64,000 nt of DNA from CAG-411 sp050875145 (GTDB lineage Bacteria; Bacillota; Clostridia; Lachnospirales; Lachnospiraceae): NCBI GenBank assembly GCA_050875145.1, contig JBNMLH010000011.1:1-64000 (forward strand), given 5' to 3'. The notes under the pieces are model-generated. The model was not told the DNA's origin, ran no database searches, and saw only the letters and a list, made by a program, of their open reading frames with translations. Below are positions 41,145 through 49,734 of the stretch, piece by piece (position 1 is the stretch's first letter; the number at the start of each line of letters is the position of its first letter). The translations under genes and the position numbers were made by a program.

Positions 41145-44100
41145 ATGAGTAACGTAAGAAGAGTTTATGTGGAAAAGAAAATGCCATATGCTGTTGCAGC
41201 AAAGGAATTAAAGGCAGAGATAAAGAGTTATCTGGATATTACTGCTTTGACAAATGTTCGTGTGCTTATTCGTTATGATATTGAAAACGTTAGTGAGGAA
41301 ACTTATAAAAAGGCACTTGGTACAGTCTTTTCAGAGCCACCGGTAGATATTGTATATGAGGAGACATTCCAGTGTGAGGCTGGGGATAAGACATTTTCTG
41401 TGGAATATTTACCAGGTCAGTTTGATCAGCGTGCAGATTCCGCTGAACAATGCGTAAAATTACTTCATGAAAGTGAGAATCCAATTATTCGTTCCGCTAC
41501 TACTTATGTATTATCTGGTTCCATTACAGAAGAAGAGTTTGCTAAAATTAAAGAATATTGTATTAACCCAGTAGATTCCAGAGAGACAGATGAGACAAAA
41601 CCAGCTACTTTGGTTACTGAATTTGAAGAACCAGCAGATGTTAAGATTTTTGATGGTTTTAAAGATATGGGAGAAGCGGAGCTGAAAGAATTGTATGATT
41701 CTTTGGGATTGGCAATGACTTTTAAAGACTTTTTACACATTCAAAATTATTATAAGAATGAAGAAAAGAGAAATCCATCAATGACAGAAATCCGTGTGTT
41801 GGATACTTACTGGTCTGATCATTGCCGTCATACAACATTTTCAACAGAATTAAAGAATGTTACCTTCGAGGATGGATATTATCATGAACCAATCGTGGAG
41901 ACTTATGAGAGATATTTGAATGATCGTGCAGTATTATATAAAGATCGTAAAGATAAGTTTGTTTGCTTGATGGACATTGCTCTTATGGGAATGAAAAAAT
42001 TAAAGGCAGAGGGTAAGCTGGACGACATGGAAGTTTCTGATGAGATTAATGCATGTTCTATCGTTGTTCCTGTAGAAGTAGACGGAAAGGAAGAAGAGTG
42101 GTTAGTATTCTTCAAGAATGAAACTCACAATCATCCAACTGAAATTGAGCCATTTGGTGGGGCTGCTACTTGTCTTGGTGGAGCAATTCGTGATCCATTG
42201 TCAGGACGTGGTTATGTATATCAGGCAATGCGTGTAACAGGAGCTGCAGATCCTACAGTTTCTTTGAAGGATACTTTACATGGTAAGTTACCACAGAGAA
42301 AAATTGTAACAGGAGCTGCGCATGGATATAGTTCTTATGGAAACCAGATTGGTTTGGCAACAGGTCTTGTAAAGGAAATTTATCATCCTGATTATGTGGC
42401 TAAGAGAATGGAAATTGGTGCTGTTATGGGTGCTGCACCAAGAAGAAGTGTAATACGTGAAAATTCTGATCCGGGTGATATTATTATTTTACTTGGCGGT
42501 AGAACCGGACGTGATGGATGTGGTGGAGCAACAGGATCTTCTAAAGCACATACAGAAAGTTCCATTGATACATGTGGTGCAGAAGTACAAAAGGGAAATG
42601 CTCCAACAGAAAGAAAGATTCAGCGTTTGTTCCGTCGTGAAGAAGTAAGTGCATTGATTAAAAAATGTAATGACTTTGGTGCTGGTGGTGTATCAGTTGC
42701 GATTGGTGAATTGGCAGATGGATTAACCATTGACTTAGATAAAGTACCTAAGAAATATGCTGGTTTGGATGGTACTGAGCTTGCTATTTCCGAATCACAA
42801 GAGCGTATGGCAGTGGTAGTAGACCCTAGCAATGTAGATAAGATGTTGGCGTATGCAGAGGAAGAAAATTTAGAGGCTGTTGTAGTGGCAACAGTAACAG
42901 AGGACCCAAGACTGGTAATTAGTTGGAGAGGAAAAGAAATTGTAAATATTTCCAGAGCATTCTTGGATACAAATGGAGCACATCAGGAAACAGATGTTGT
43001 TGTTCCAATGCCTTCAAAAGAGGATAGCGTTTTAGAACAGTCTGTAGCTGTAACAGATGTAAAGAAAAAATGGTTAGATACATTAAAAGATTTGAATGTA
43101 TGTTCTCAAAAGGGTCTGGTAGAAATGTTTGATAGTTCTATCGGTGCTGCAACAGTAACCATGCCATATGGTGGAAAATATCAATTGACGGAAACACAGT
43201 CTATGATTGCAAAATTACCAGTATTAAACGGAAAATGCGATACAGTGACAATGATGAGTTATGGATTAGACCCATATCTTTCAAGTTGGAGTCCATATCA
43301 TGGTTCTGTGTATGCAGTCATCTCTTCTGTTGCAAAGATTGTAGCAGCCGGTGGCGATTATAGTAAGATTCGTTTTACTTTCCAGGAATATTTCGAGAGA
43401 TTAGGAAATGATCCAAAACGTTGGGGAAAACCAATGGCAGCTTTACTTGGTGCTTATGATGCACAGATTAAACTTGGACTTCCTTCTATTGGTGGAAAAG
43501 ATAGTATGTCAGGAACATTTAATGATATTGACGTACCTCCAACACTTTGCTCTTTTGCTGTAAATGTTGGAAAAATTCAGGATGTTGTTACACCAGAACT
43601 GAAAAAAGCAGGAAACAAGTTAGTACGTTTTTCAATCAAGAGAGATCAGTATGGTTTGCCAGATTATGAATACTTAATGAATTTATATGCAGGTATTACA
43701 AAGCTTATCCATGACAAAGTATTGGTTTCTACTTATGCGATTGGTTTTGGCGGTGTATGTGAAGCGGTTAGTAAAATGGCATTTGGTAATAAACTTGGTG
43801 TTGAATTATCAACACAACTTCCAAATAGTGAATACTTTAAAGCTTCTTATGGCGATATTATTGCTGAAGTTTCAGTAGAGGATATAGCAAAGATTGATGT
43901 AGACTATGTTGAAATTGGTTGTGTACTTGCAGATGCAAAATTTGTATGTGGCGGAGCAGAGATTTCTATGGATGAAGCATTATCTGCATGGACAGGCACT
44001 TTGGAAAAAGTATTCCCTACACAATCAGATGTAGAACAGAAAGAAATTGAGACAAAGCTTTATGATAGCAAGACAGTATATGTTGCTAAGAATAAGATTG

Positions 44101-44900
44101 CGAAACCAAAAGTATTTATTCCTGTATTCCCGGGAACAAACTGCGAATATGATACAGCGAAAGCGTTTGAAGCAGCAGGTGCAGATACAAAGACAGTTGT
44201 ATTTAAGAATATGACAGAAGAAAACATAACAGATTCGGTAAATGCCTTTGTGAGTGCTATTGAAGAGTCTCAGATTTTGATGTTTTCAGGTGGTTTTTCG
44301 GCTGGTGATGAGCCGGATGGTTCTGCTAAGTTTATTTCATCTGTTTTCCGTAATGAAAAGATAAAAGATGCAGTAAATGATTTATTGACAAAGAGAGATG
44401 GATTGGCACTTGGTATTTGTAACGGTTTCCAGGCGTTAATTAAATTAGGATTGGTTCCATATGGTGAAATTACACCTCAGAAAGAGGATTCTCCAACACT
44501 TACAACAAATAGTATTGGACGTCATATTTCAAAGACTGTTTATACGAAGGTTGTAACAAACAAGTCTCCATGGTTACAAAAGGCTGAACTTGGTGGAGTA
44601 TATTCTATTCCTGCTTCTCATGGAGAAGGTCGTTTTGTAGCGAGTGAAGAATGGATTAAAAAGTTGTTCGAAAATGGTCAAGTAGCTACACAGTATGTAG
44701 ATATAGATGGAAATCCTACAATGAATGAAGATTTCAATCCAAATGGTTCTTATTGTGCAATTGAAGGTATTACAAGCCCGGATGGACGTGTATTAGGAAA
44801 GATGGCACATTCTGAACGTAGAGGAGACGGTGTGGCATTAAATATTTATGGAAATCAGAATCAACTTATTTTTGAGTCTGGTGTATCTTACTTTAAGTAA
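41145..44900 (+). CDS. purL: Phosphoribosylformylglycinamidine synthase, single-chain
   Basis: 1251 residues. This is the fused type with synthetase and glutaminase in one chain, as in proteobacteria and many Clostridia, rather than the split PurLQS of Bacillus. It converts FGAR to FGAM with ATP and glutamine. FKNETHNHPTEIEPFGGAATC lies in the N-terminal half, DFGAGGVSVAIGELADG in the middle, and the C-terminal class I amidotransferase has FPGTNCEYDT, FSGGFSAGDE, the nucleophile Cys in LGICNGFQ and SHGEGRF. AAAGGAG precedes the ATG at 41145. It stands alone with its own promoter and terminator; no other pur gene is near. Confidence 0.95.
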   Translation: MSNVRRVYVEKKMPYAVAAKELKAEIKSYLDITALTNVRVLIRYDIENVSEETYKKALGTVFSEPPVDIVYEETFQCEAGDKTFSVEYLPGQFDQRADSAEQCVKLLHESENPIIRSATTYVLSGSITEEEFAKIKEYCINPVDSRETDETKPATLVTEFEEPADVKIFDGFKDMGEAELKELYDSLGLAMTFKDFLHIQNYYKNEEKRNPSMTEIRVLDTYWSDHCRHTTFSTELKNVTFEDGYYHEPIVETYERYLNDRAVLYKDRKDKFVCLMDIALMGMKKLKAEGKLDDMEVSDEINACSIVVPVEVDGKEEEWLVFFKNETHNHPTEIEPFGGAATCLGGAIRDPLSGRGYVYQAMRVTGAADPTVSLKDTLHGKLPQRKIVTGAAHGYSSYGNQIGLATGLVKEIYHPDYVAKRMEIGAVMGAAPRRSVIRENSDPGDIIILLGGRTGRDGCGGATGSSKAHTESSIDTCGAEVQKGNAPTERKIQRLFRREEVSALIKKCNDFGAGGVSVAIGELADGLTIDLDKVPKKYAGLDGTELAISESQERMAVVVDPSNVDKMLAYAEEENLEAVVVATVTEDPRLVISWRGKEIVNISRAFLDTNGAHQETDVVVPMPSKEDSVLEQSVAVTDVKKKWLDTLKDLNVCSQKGLVEMFDSSIGAATVTMPYGGKYQLTETQSMIAKLPVLNGKCDTVTMMSYGLDPYLSSWSPYHGSVYAVISSVAKIVAAGGDYSKIRFTFQEYFERLGNDPKRWGKPMAALLGAYDAQIKLGLPSIGGKDSMSGTFNDIDVPPTLCSFAVNVGKIQDVVTPELKKAGNKLVRFSIKRDQYGLPDYEYLMNLYAGITKLIHDKVLVSTYAIGFGGVCEAVSKMAFGNKLGVELSTQLPNSEYFKASYGDIIAEVSVEDIAKIDVDYVEIGCVLADAKFVCGGAEISMDEALSAWTGTLEKVFPTQSDVEQKEIETKLYDSKTVYVAKNKIAKPKVFIPVFPGTNCEYDTAKAFEAAGADTKTVVFKNMTEENITDSVNAFVSAIEESQILMFSGGFSAGDEPDGSAKFISSVFRNEKIKDAVNDLLTKRDGLALGICNGFQALIKLGLVPYGEITPQKEDSPTLTTNSIGRHISKTVYTKVVTNKSPWLQKAELGGVYSIPASHGEGRFVASEEWIKKLFENGQVATQYVDIDGNPTMNEDFNPNGSYCAIEGITSPDGRVLGKMAHSERRGDGVALNIYGNQNQLIFESGVSYFK

Positions 44901-44941
44901 AATGCAAGTTAAAGGATAGTAGATTATATATAGGTAATTAA

Positions 44942-44995
44942 AAAACGACTTCACAAGTTTAGATTTTAACATCTAATGCTTGGAAGTCGTTTTTT
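44942..44995 (+). terminator. Terminator of purL
   Basis: AAAACGACTTC (44942-44952) pairs with GAAGTCGTTTT (44983-44993). Inner CAAG/CTTG and TAGAT/ATCTA stems are present, followed by T's. Confidence 0.85.
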
Positions 44996-45144
44996 GTGCT
45001 TAATGTAGCTTAAATAGTGCAAAAAGAGAAAAAAGAAAATCAATATGACATACATTTTTATAGACTACGATTGTAATCTGCATTAAAAATCGACAAAGAA
45101 TAGGGTGAAAATTAAAAGAAACTATACAAAATGATAAAATTAAA

Positions 45145-45173
45145 TTGCAATTGTGAACAAAGTGTGATATACT
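45145..45173 (+). promoter_or_regulatory. Promoter of the ABC transporter operon
   Basis: TTGCAA (45145-45150) and TATACT (45168-45173) with 17-base spacing. A ~120-base leader follows with no gene. Confidence 0.6.
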
Positions 45174-45303
45174 TGTAAATGGATGTAGGGGAGTACATAA
45201 AAAGGGAAAAATAGAAATTCTTAGTTGCAAGTTATGTCTTGAGCTGTCCTTTTTATGCTATATATGCATTCAATATATAAAAAAGAAGGGATGGTAGAGG
45301 TTT

Positions 45304-46680
45304 ATGAAAAAATTTAAAAAACTTACTACAATGTTACTTTTAATGGCTATGGTGCTTTCAATGGGAGGCTGTGGATCAAAAGGCTCTGATAACAGCAAAG
45401 ATGATTCATCGAAAAAGTCTGATTCTGGTGATCAGGTTGCAGATGGTGAAGATGTAGAAATCAATATTCTTCAGTATAAGATTGAAATTGAAGATGCATT
45501 ACAAGCCGCAGCAGAACGGTATCATGAGTTATATCCAAATGTTACGATTAAAGTTGAAAGTGTTGGAGGAGCAGACAGTGTAGATACTAAATATAAGGCA
45601 AAGGCTGCCAGTGGTACTATGCCTGATATTTTCAATTGTGCAGGACCTGTAAGTTGCGATACATATGCAGATTATCTGGAAGATTTGTCAGATCAGCCTT
45701 GGGTTGAACATGCAAATGCAGGTATGTTAGACTTAGATACCATTGATGGAAAAGTATATGGAATGCCTGTTACCACAGAAGGTATGGGATTAGTTGTAAA
45801 TAAAGCAATGTTTGAAGCTGCTGGTGTAGATGTTTCTACATTAGATAGTTATGATAAAATTGATAAGGCATTCGATACATTACAAAAAGCAATTGATGCT
45901 GGTGATTTAAAGAAAGATTTTCCTAATTTAGAGAATGTTGTTTCTGTGCAGGGTGGTGTTACATGGGTGTTAGGAAACCATGCATGTAATGTTGCGTTAT
46001 CTCCAGAGTTTAACGAAGATGTGTTTGCATGTGCCGATGCAAAAACTGTTGAATTTAAGTATAAAGATGCATATGAAGCATTTATAGAATTACAGTTAAA
46101 TTATTCTGCAGCAAAAGATGACTGGTCAAAAGCATTAAAGACAGATTACAATGCAGCAGTTCAGGAACAGCTTGCAACAGGAAAGGTTGCTTGTATCCAG
46201 CAGGGTAACTGGATTTACAATGATGTAAAGAAGATTGATCAGACAACAGCAGATAATTTAGTATTTATTCCAGCGCCAATTAAGGGATACAAGGAGGACT
46301 CTATCTTCTCAATTGTTTCTAACTATTGGTGTGTAAACAAGACATCTGATGATAAAGTAAAAGAAGCAAGTAAGCATTTCTTGAACTGGCTATATCAGTC
46401 TGACGAAGGAAAGAAAATTGTTGTAAATGAGTTTGGATTTACTCCTGTATTTGATAACTACGGTGATTTAGAGCCATCAGACAATTTAACAAAGAGCATG
46501 GTAGAATTCTTCAAAAATGGAAAGGGAATTTCTATGGTATTCCAAGGTGCTCCTGATGGTGAAGATTACACTATGAATGTATTTGGTGCAAAAGTACAGG
46601 GTGTATTATCTGGTGAATTAAAATGGGATGATGTATTTACACAGTCAGCAAAAGAATGGTCAGAAAGAAGATCTAAATAG
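45304..46680 (+). CDS. Sugar ABC transporter substrate-binding lipoprotein
   Basis: 458 residues. It has a lipoprotein signal peptide with lipobox LSMGGC (lipid-modified Cys23), then a Ser/Asp/Lys linker. The mature part fits the family 1 extracellular solute-binding fold: VEINILQYKIEIEDALQAAAERYHELYPNV, MPDIFNCAGPVS, KVYGMPVTTEGMGLVVNKAMFEAAG, KVACIQQGNWIYNDV and LNWLYQSDEGKKIV. It is most like carbohydrate (oligosaccharide) binders; the sugar cannot be named. A terminator separates it from the permeases, which would give more binding protein than permease. Confidence 0.92.
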   Translation: MKKFKKLTTMLLLMAMVLSMGGCGSKGSDNSKDDSSKKSDSGDQVADGEDVEINILQYKIEIEDALQAAAERYHELYPNVTIKVESVGGADSVDTKYKAKAASGTMPDIFNCAGPVSCDTYADYLEDLSDQPWVEHANAGMLDLDTIDGKVYGMPVTTEGMGLVVNKAMFEAAGVDVSTLDSYDKIDKAFDTLQKAIDAGDLKKDFPNLENVVSVQGGVTWVLGNHACNVALSPEFNEDVFACADAKTVEFKYKDAYEAFIELQLNYSAAKDDWSKALKTDYNAAVQEQLATGKVACIQQGNWIYNDVKKIDQTTADNLVFIPAPIKGYKEDSIFSIVSNYWCVNKTSDDKVKEASKHFLNWLYQSDEGKKIVVNEFGFTPVFDNYGDLEPSDNLTKSMVEFFKNGKGISMVFQGAPDGEDYTMNVFGAKVQGVLSGELKWDDVFTQSAKEWSERRSK

Positions 46681-46725
46681 TTTTTGATTTGTAGATATTA
46701 GATTTTAATTTGTTTCTTAAAATAG

Positions 46726-46756
46726 AACAGGGTGTGGCATCACGCCATACCCTGTT
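46726..46756 (+). terminator. Hairpin between binding-protein and permease genes
   Basis: AACAGGGTGTGGC/GCCATACCCTGTT around ATCAC with TTTT overlapping the 3' end. It is probably a partial terminator that lowers permease expression relative to the binding protein. Confidence 0.75.
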
Positions 46757-46878
46757 TTAATATGAAAAGGCAAATTTTTAGTGTAGAGTCAGTGTTTTTT
46801 GTGTGAGTGTTACTCGTATATATTTAATAAAGTATGTATGGGTAAAAGTCATACAAAAAACTGAAAGGAGAGGAATGT

Positions 46879-47730
46879 ATGAAACGATCAAAGTTGACAT
46901 TTTGGGGATTTTTAGCCCCTTGTTTAATCTGTTTCATTGGGGTTGTAATGATACCAACGTTAATGGGATTATATTATTCATTTACAGATTGGAATGGTGT
47001 TGCCAAAGCACCAAGTTTCATTGGGTTTGAAAATTATTTGAAAGTTTTTCACGATTCACAATATTGGTATTCTTTTGGCTATACTGCATTATTTACTGTG
47101 TGTGCTGTACTGTTAATCAATGGATTTGGATTTGGTCTTGCCTTATTAGTAACACAGAAATTTAAAGGCGCAACTTTTATGAGAGGTATCTTTTTCATGC
47201 CTAATCTGGTCGGAGGATTGTTATTGGGTTATACATGGAAATTTATCTTTACTAAGATTTTTCCGGCAACTAACATACCAATTTTAGGAAATTGGCTTGC
47301 AGATAATAAAACTGGATTTATTGGTCTGTTAATTCTTATGGTATGGCAGATGAGTGGCTATATGATGATTATTTATATTGCTGGAATACAAAATATTCCA
47401 GATAGTGTAATGGAAGCCGCCTCCCTTGATGGTGCAGTAGGGTTGAAGAAATTGTTTAAAATAACAATTCCTATGGTAGCACAATCATTTACGATTGGAC
47501 TATTTTTGATTTTGTCAAATTCCTTCAAATTGTTTGACCAGAATATGTCTTTGACTGGAGGTAATCCTAACCATAAAAATGAAATGTTAGCTTTAAATAT
47601 TTATAATTCTGCATTTAATAGTAATCAGATGGGTGAGGCGCAGGCAAAGGCTATGATCTTTTTCGTTACAATTGCCATATTTAGTATTATTCAGCTAACA
47701 ATTACAAAACGAGCAGAAGTAGAGGCATAG
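46879..47730 (+). CDS. Sugar ABC transporter permease, MalF/UgpA-like
   Basis: 283 residues with six likely membrane helices. The cytoplasmic EAA loop appears as VMEAASLDGAVGLKKLFKITIPMV, which contacts the ATPase. The start LTFWGFLAPCLICFIGVVMIPTLMGLYYSFTDW is typical of the first permease of carbohydrate ABC systems. GAAAGGAGAGG precedes the ATG. It forms a heterodimer with the next gene's product. Confidence 0.92.
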   Translation: MKRSKLTFWGFLAPCLICFIGVVMIPTLMGLYYSFTDWNGVAKAPSFIGFENYLKVFHDSQYWYSFGYTALFTVCAVLLINGFGFGLALLVTQKFKGATFMRGIFFMPNLVGGLLLGYTWKFIFTKIFPATNIPILGNWLADNKTGFIGLLILMVWQMSGYMMIIYIAGIQNIPDSVMEAASLDGAVGLKKLFKITIPMVAQSFTIGLFLILSNSFKLFDQNMSLTGGNPNHKNEMLALNIYNSAFNSNQMGEAQAKAMIFFVTIAIFSIIQLTITKRAEVEA

Positions 47731-47741
47731 GAGGGGAAAAT

Positions 47742-48593
47742 ATGAAAGGAAAAAATATACTAAGAAGCATATGGCAAATAATTTATCGTGTTTTTTTAGT
47801 CTTACTTTATTTGTTTCCGATTGCGATGCTTATTTGGGTTGCTTTTAAATCAGCAAAAGATATCGCTATAAATATATTAGGTATACCGTCAGAATGGATT
47901 GGATTTGAAAACTTTTCTACGGCAATTGAGAAGATGGAATTTTTAATGGCATTTAAAAATTCGCTTATTGTAACTGTAATATCAACGGTTTGTTTATGTA
48001 TATTTTCTGCTATGGCGGCATGGGTGTTGGTACGAAACAAAACAAAAATGTCAAATATAATTTTTATGCTGTTTTCTGTTTCTATGTTGATACCATTTCA
48101 ATGTGTTATGTTACCGTTGATGAAAATAATGGGAAGATTTGGGCTTGGACAGTTTGGGATTGATTTGATGAATCATCAAGGATTGATTTTGGCGTATATC
48201 GGTTTTGGTTCGGCTATGTCAATTATGTTATATCATGGTTTTATCAAAGGTATCCCTGTAGAATTGGAGGAAGCTGCTGCCATTGATGGTTGTAGCACAC
48301 CGGGAATCTTTTTCCGAATTGTTATGCCATTGCTTGGACCGATTACAACAACAGTTGGAATTGTAAATATTATGTGGATATGGAATGACTACTTATTACC
48401 AAGTATCGTTCTTTCTGGTAAATCTGAACTAAGAACTTTACCATTGCAGACTTATAAATTCTTTGGTTCCTTTACAACAAACTGGGGTGTTGCAGCAGCA
48501 GCATTATTATTGATTATGTTACCAGTTATTGTTTTCTATATTATAGCACAGAAAAAGATTATCAAAGGTGTTGTAGATGGGGCAGTAAAATAA
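47742..48593 (+). CDS. Sugar ABC transporter permease, MalG/AraQ-like
   Basis: 283 residues, six likely membrane helices. The EAA loop is ELEEAAAIDGCSTPGIFFRIVMPLL, and the N-terminus LLYLFPIAMLIWVAFKSAKDI is typical of the second permease. GGAGG precedes the ATG, 11 bases after the first permease. No ATPase gene follows: systems of this family often share one MsmX/MsmK-type ATPase coded elsewhere. Confidence 0.92.
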   Translation: MKGKNILRSIWQIIYRVFLVLLYLFPIAMLIWVAFKSAKDIAINILGIPSEWIGFENFSTAIEKMEFLMAFKNSLIVTVISTVCLCIFSAMAAWVLVRNKTKMSNIIFMLFSVSMLIPFQCVMLPLMKIMGRFGLGQFGIDLMNHQGLILAYIGFGSAMSIMLYHGFIKGIPVELEEAAAIDGCSTPGIFFRIVMPLLGPITTTVGIVNIMWIWNDYLLPSIVLSGKSELRTLPLQTYKFFGSFTTNWGVAAAALLLIMLPVIVFYIIAQKKIIKGVVDGAVK

Positions 48594-48605
48594 ATAACAG
48601 AAATA

Positions 48606-48648
48606 AAAAGCCTTCGCTTTTTCTTTTGAAGAATCAGTGGAGGCTTTT
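48606..48648 (+). terminator. Probable terminator of the ABC operon
   Basis: AAAAGCCT (48606-48613) pairs with AGGCTTTT (48641-48648), with weaker inner pairing. It lies just before the next promoter. Confidence 0.55.
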
Positions 48649-48650
48649 GC

Positions 48651-48679
48651 TTTACATTAGAAATAGAATTCGTTATACT
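48651..48679 (+). promoter_or_regulatory. Sigma-A-type promoter of the sigK-like/clpS/clpA operon
   Basis: TTTACA (48651-48656) and TATACT (48674-48679), exactly 17 bases apart. A vegetative promoter is unexpected for a sporulation sigma factor. A CATATTGT, resembling a sigma-E -10, lies nearer the gene without a convincing -35. Confidence 0.6.
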
Positions 48680-48757
48680 AAAATTTGAAAGTGGAAAGGC
48701 ACAAAAATGTGAAAAGTTGCATATTGTAAAAGAAAGTAATATATGAGGTGCTTAACA

Positions 48758-49474
48758 GTGAAATCTTTTCCAAAACCATTAAGCACCAAGGAGGAGAACC
48801 AGTGTCTTTTGGCGTGTAAGAAGGGGGATAAACAGGCTAGGGATGTTTTGATTGAGAGAAATTTACGCTTAGTAGCCCATATTGTAAAAAAATATCATAA
48901 CGTAGAGAGGGATACGGAAGATTTGATTTCAGTGGGGACGATTGGATTAATCAAGGCGATTGACAGCTTTCAGCCGGATAAAGGGATACGTCTTGCCACG
49001 TATGCCTCATGTTGCATTGAAAATGAGTTATTAATGCTATTGCGTAGCGAGAAAAAGACAGGAAAAGAGGTTTATTTATATGAACCGATAGGCGCAGATA
49101 AAGAGGGAAATGAGATTCATTTATTGGATATCATGGAAGGGGAAAATATTGATATAGCCAATAAAATGGATTTACAAGAAGACATTCGACGGTTATACAT
49201 TTTTATGAAAAAAGTTCTATCGAAAAGAGAACAGGAAATATTAATACTTCGATATGGACTATATAATCAAGAAGAACAGACACAAAGAGAAATTGCTCAA
49301 TATTTAAATATTTCAAGAAGTTATGTTTCAAGAATAGAGAAAAAGGCTTTGGCAAAACTAAAGGAATGCTATGATACAGAAAGCGGGAATGAATATGTCA
49401 GAAAAAATACAAATGAAAAGGAAGATAAAAGAAAAAATAAAGGAGCCGGAACGATACAAGGTGGTTATGTATAA
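48758..49474 (+). CDS. sigK: Sigma-K-like RNA polymerase sigma factor without pro-sequence
   Basis: 238 residues. Strong similarity to sigma-K: FPKPLSTKEEN, RNLRLVAHIVKKY, DTEDLISVGTIGLIKAIDSF, LATYASCCIENE, PIGADKEGNEIHLLDIM and TQREIAQYLNISRSYVSRIEKKAL (region 4.2 helix-turn-helix). Sigma-K directs late mother-cell sporulation genes. The protein starts where mature Bacillus sigma-K starts; a TAA at 48737 excludes an upstream pro-peptide. GAGGTG suits the GTG at 48758 better than the ATG at 48743. The C-terminus runs ~30 residues past the usual end and overlaps clpS by 104 bases. Another sporulation-type sigma is a weaker alternative. Confidence 0.75.
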   Translation: MKSFPKPLSTKEENQCLLACKKGDKQARDVLIERNLRLVAHIVKKYHNVERDTEDLISVGTIGLIKAIDSFQPDKGIRLATYASCCIENELLMLLRSEKKTGKEVYLYEPIGADKEGNEIHLLDIMEGENIDIANKMDLQEDIRRLYIFMKKVLSKREQEILILRYGLYNQEEQTQREIAQYLNISRSYVSRIEKKALAKLKECYDTESGNEYVRKNTNEKEDKRKNKGAGTIQGGYV

Positions 49475-49691
49475 TGATGATTTTACGCCTATGGACTTTG
49501 TAGTAAATATCTTAATAGATGTGTTTCATAAGACAGAAACGGATGCAATGAGCATTATGCTAAAGATACATCAAGGTACAAAAGAAACAATTGGGGAGTA
49601 TTCTTATGATATAGCAAGAACAAAAGTAGATATATGCACGAGAAGAGCAAGAAATGAAGGGTATCCTTTTCTTGTGAAAGTGGAACAATAA
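49371..49691 (+). CDS. clpS: ClpS adaptor protein
   Basis: 106 residues. ClpS delivers N-degron substrates to the ClpAP protease. Signature residues are VVMYNDDFTPMDFVVNIL and the closing ARRNEGYPF-like tail (RRARNEGYPFLVKVEQ). The ATG at 49371 has AAAGGA correctly spaced; in-frame ATGs at 49389 and 49395 lack one. The first ~80-100 bases overlap the 3' end of the sigma gene in another frame. clpA follows 43 bases on, so adaptor and unfoldase are co-expressed. Confidence 0.9.
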   Translation: MIQKAGMNMSEKIQMKRKIKEKIKEPERYKVVMYNDDFTPMDFVVNILIDVFHKTETDAMSIMLKIHQGTKETIGEYSYDIARTKVDICTRRARNEGYPFLVKVEQ

Positions 49692-49734
49692 GTAAAAAAC
49701 AACGTAACTTAAGGTGAAAGGGTTGGTATAAGAT

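Noticed and set aside
46803..47030. 75-codon forward frame overlapping the first permease
   Set aside because: Overlaps the clear permease start in another frame; no ribosome site or homology.
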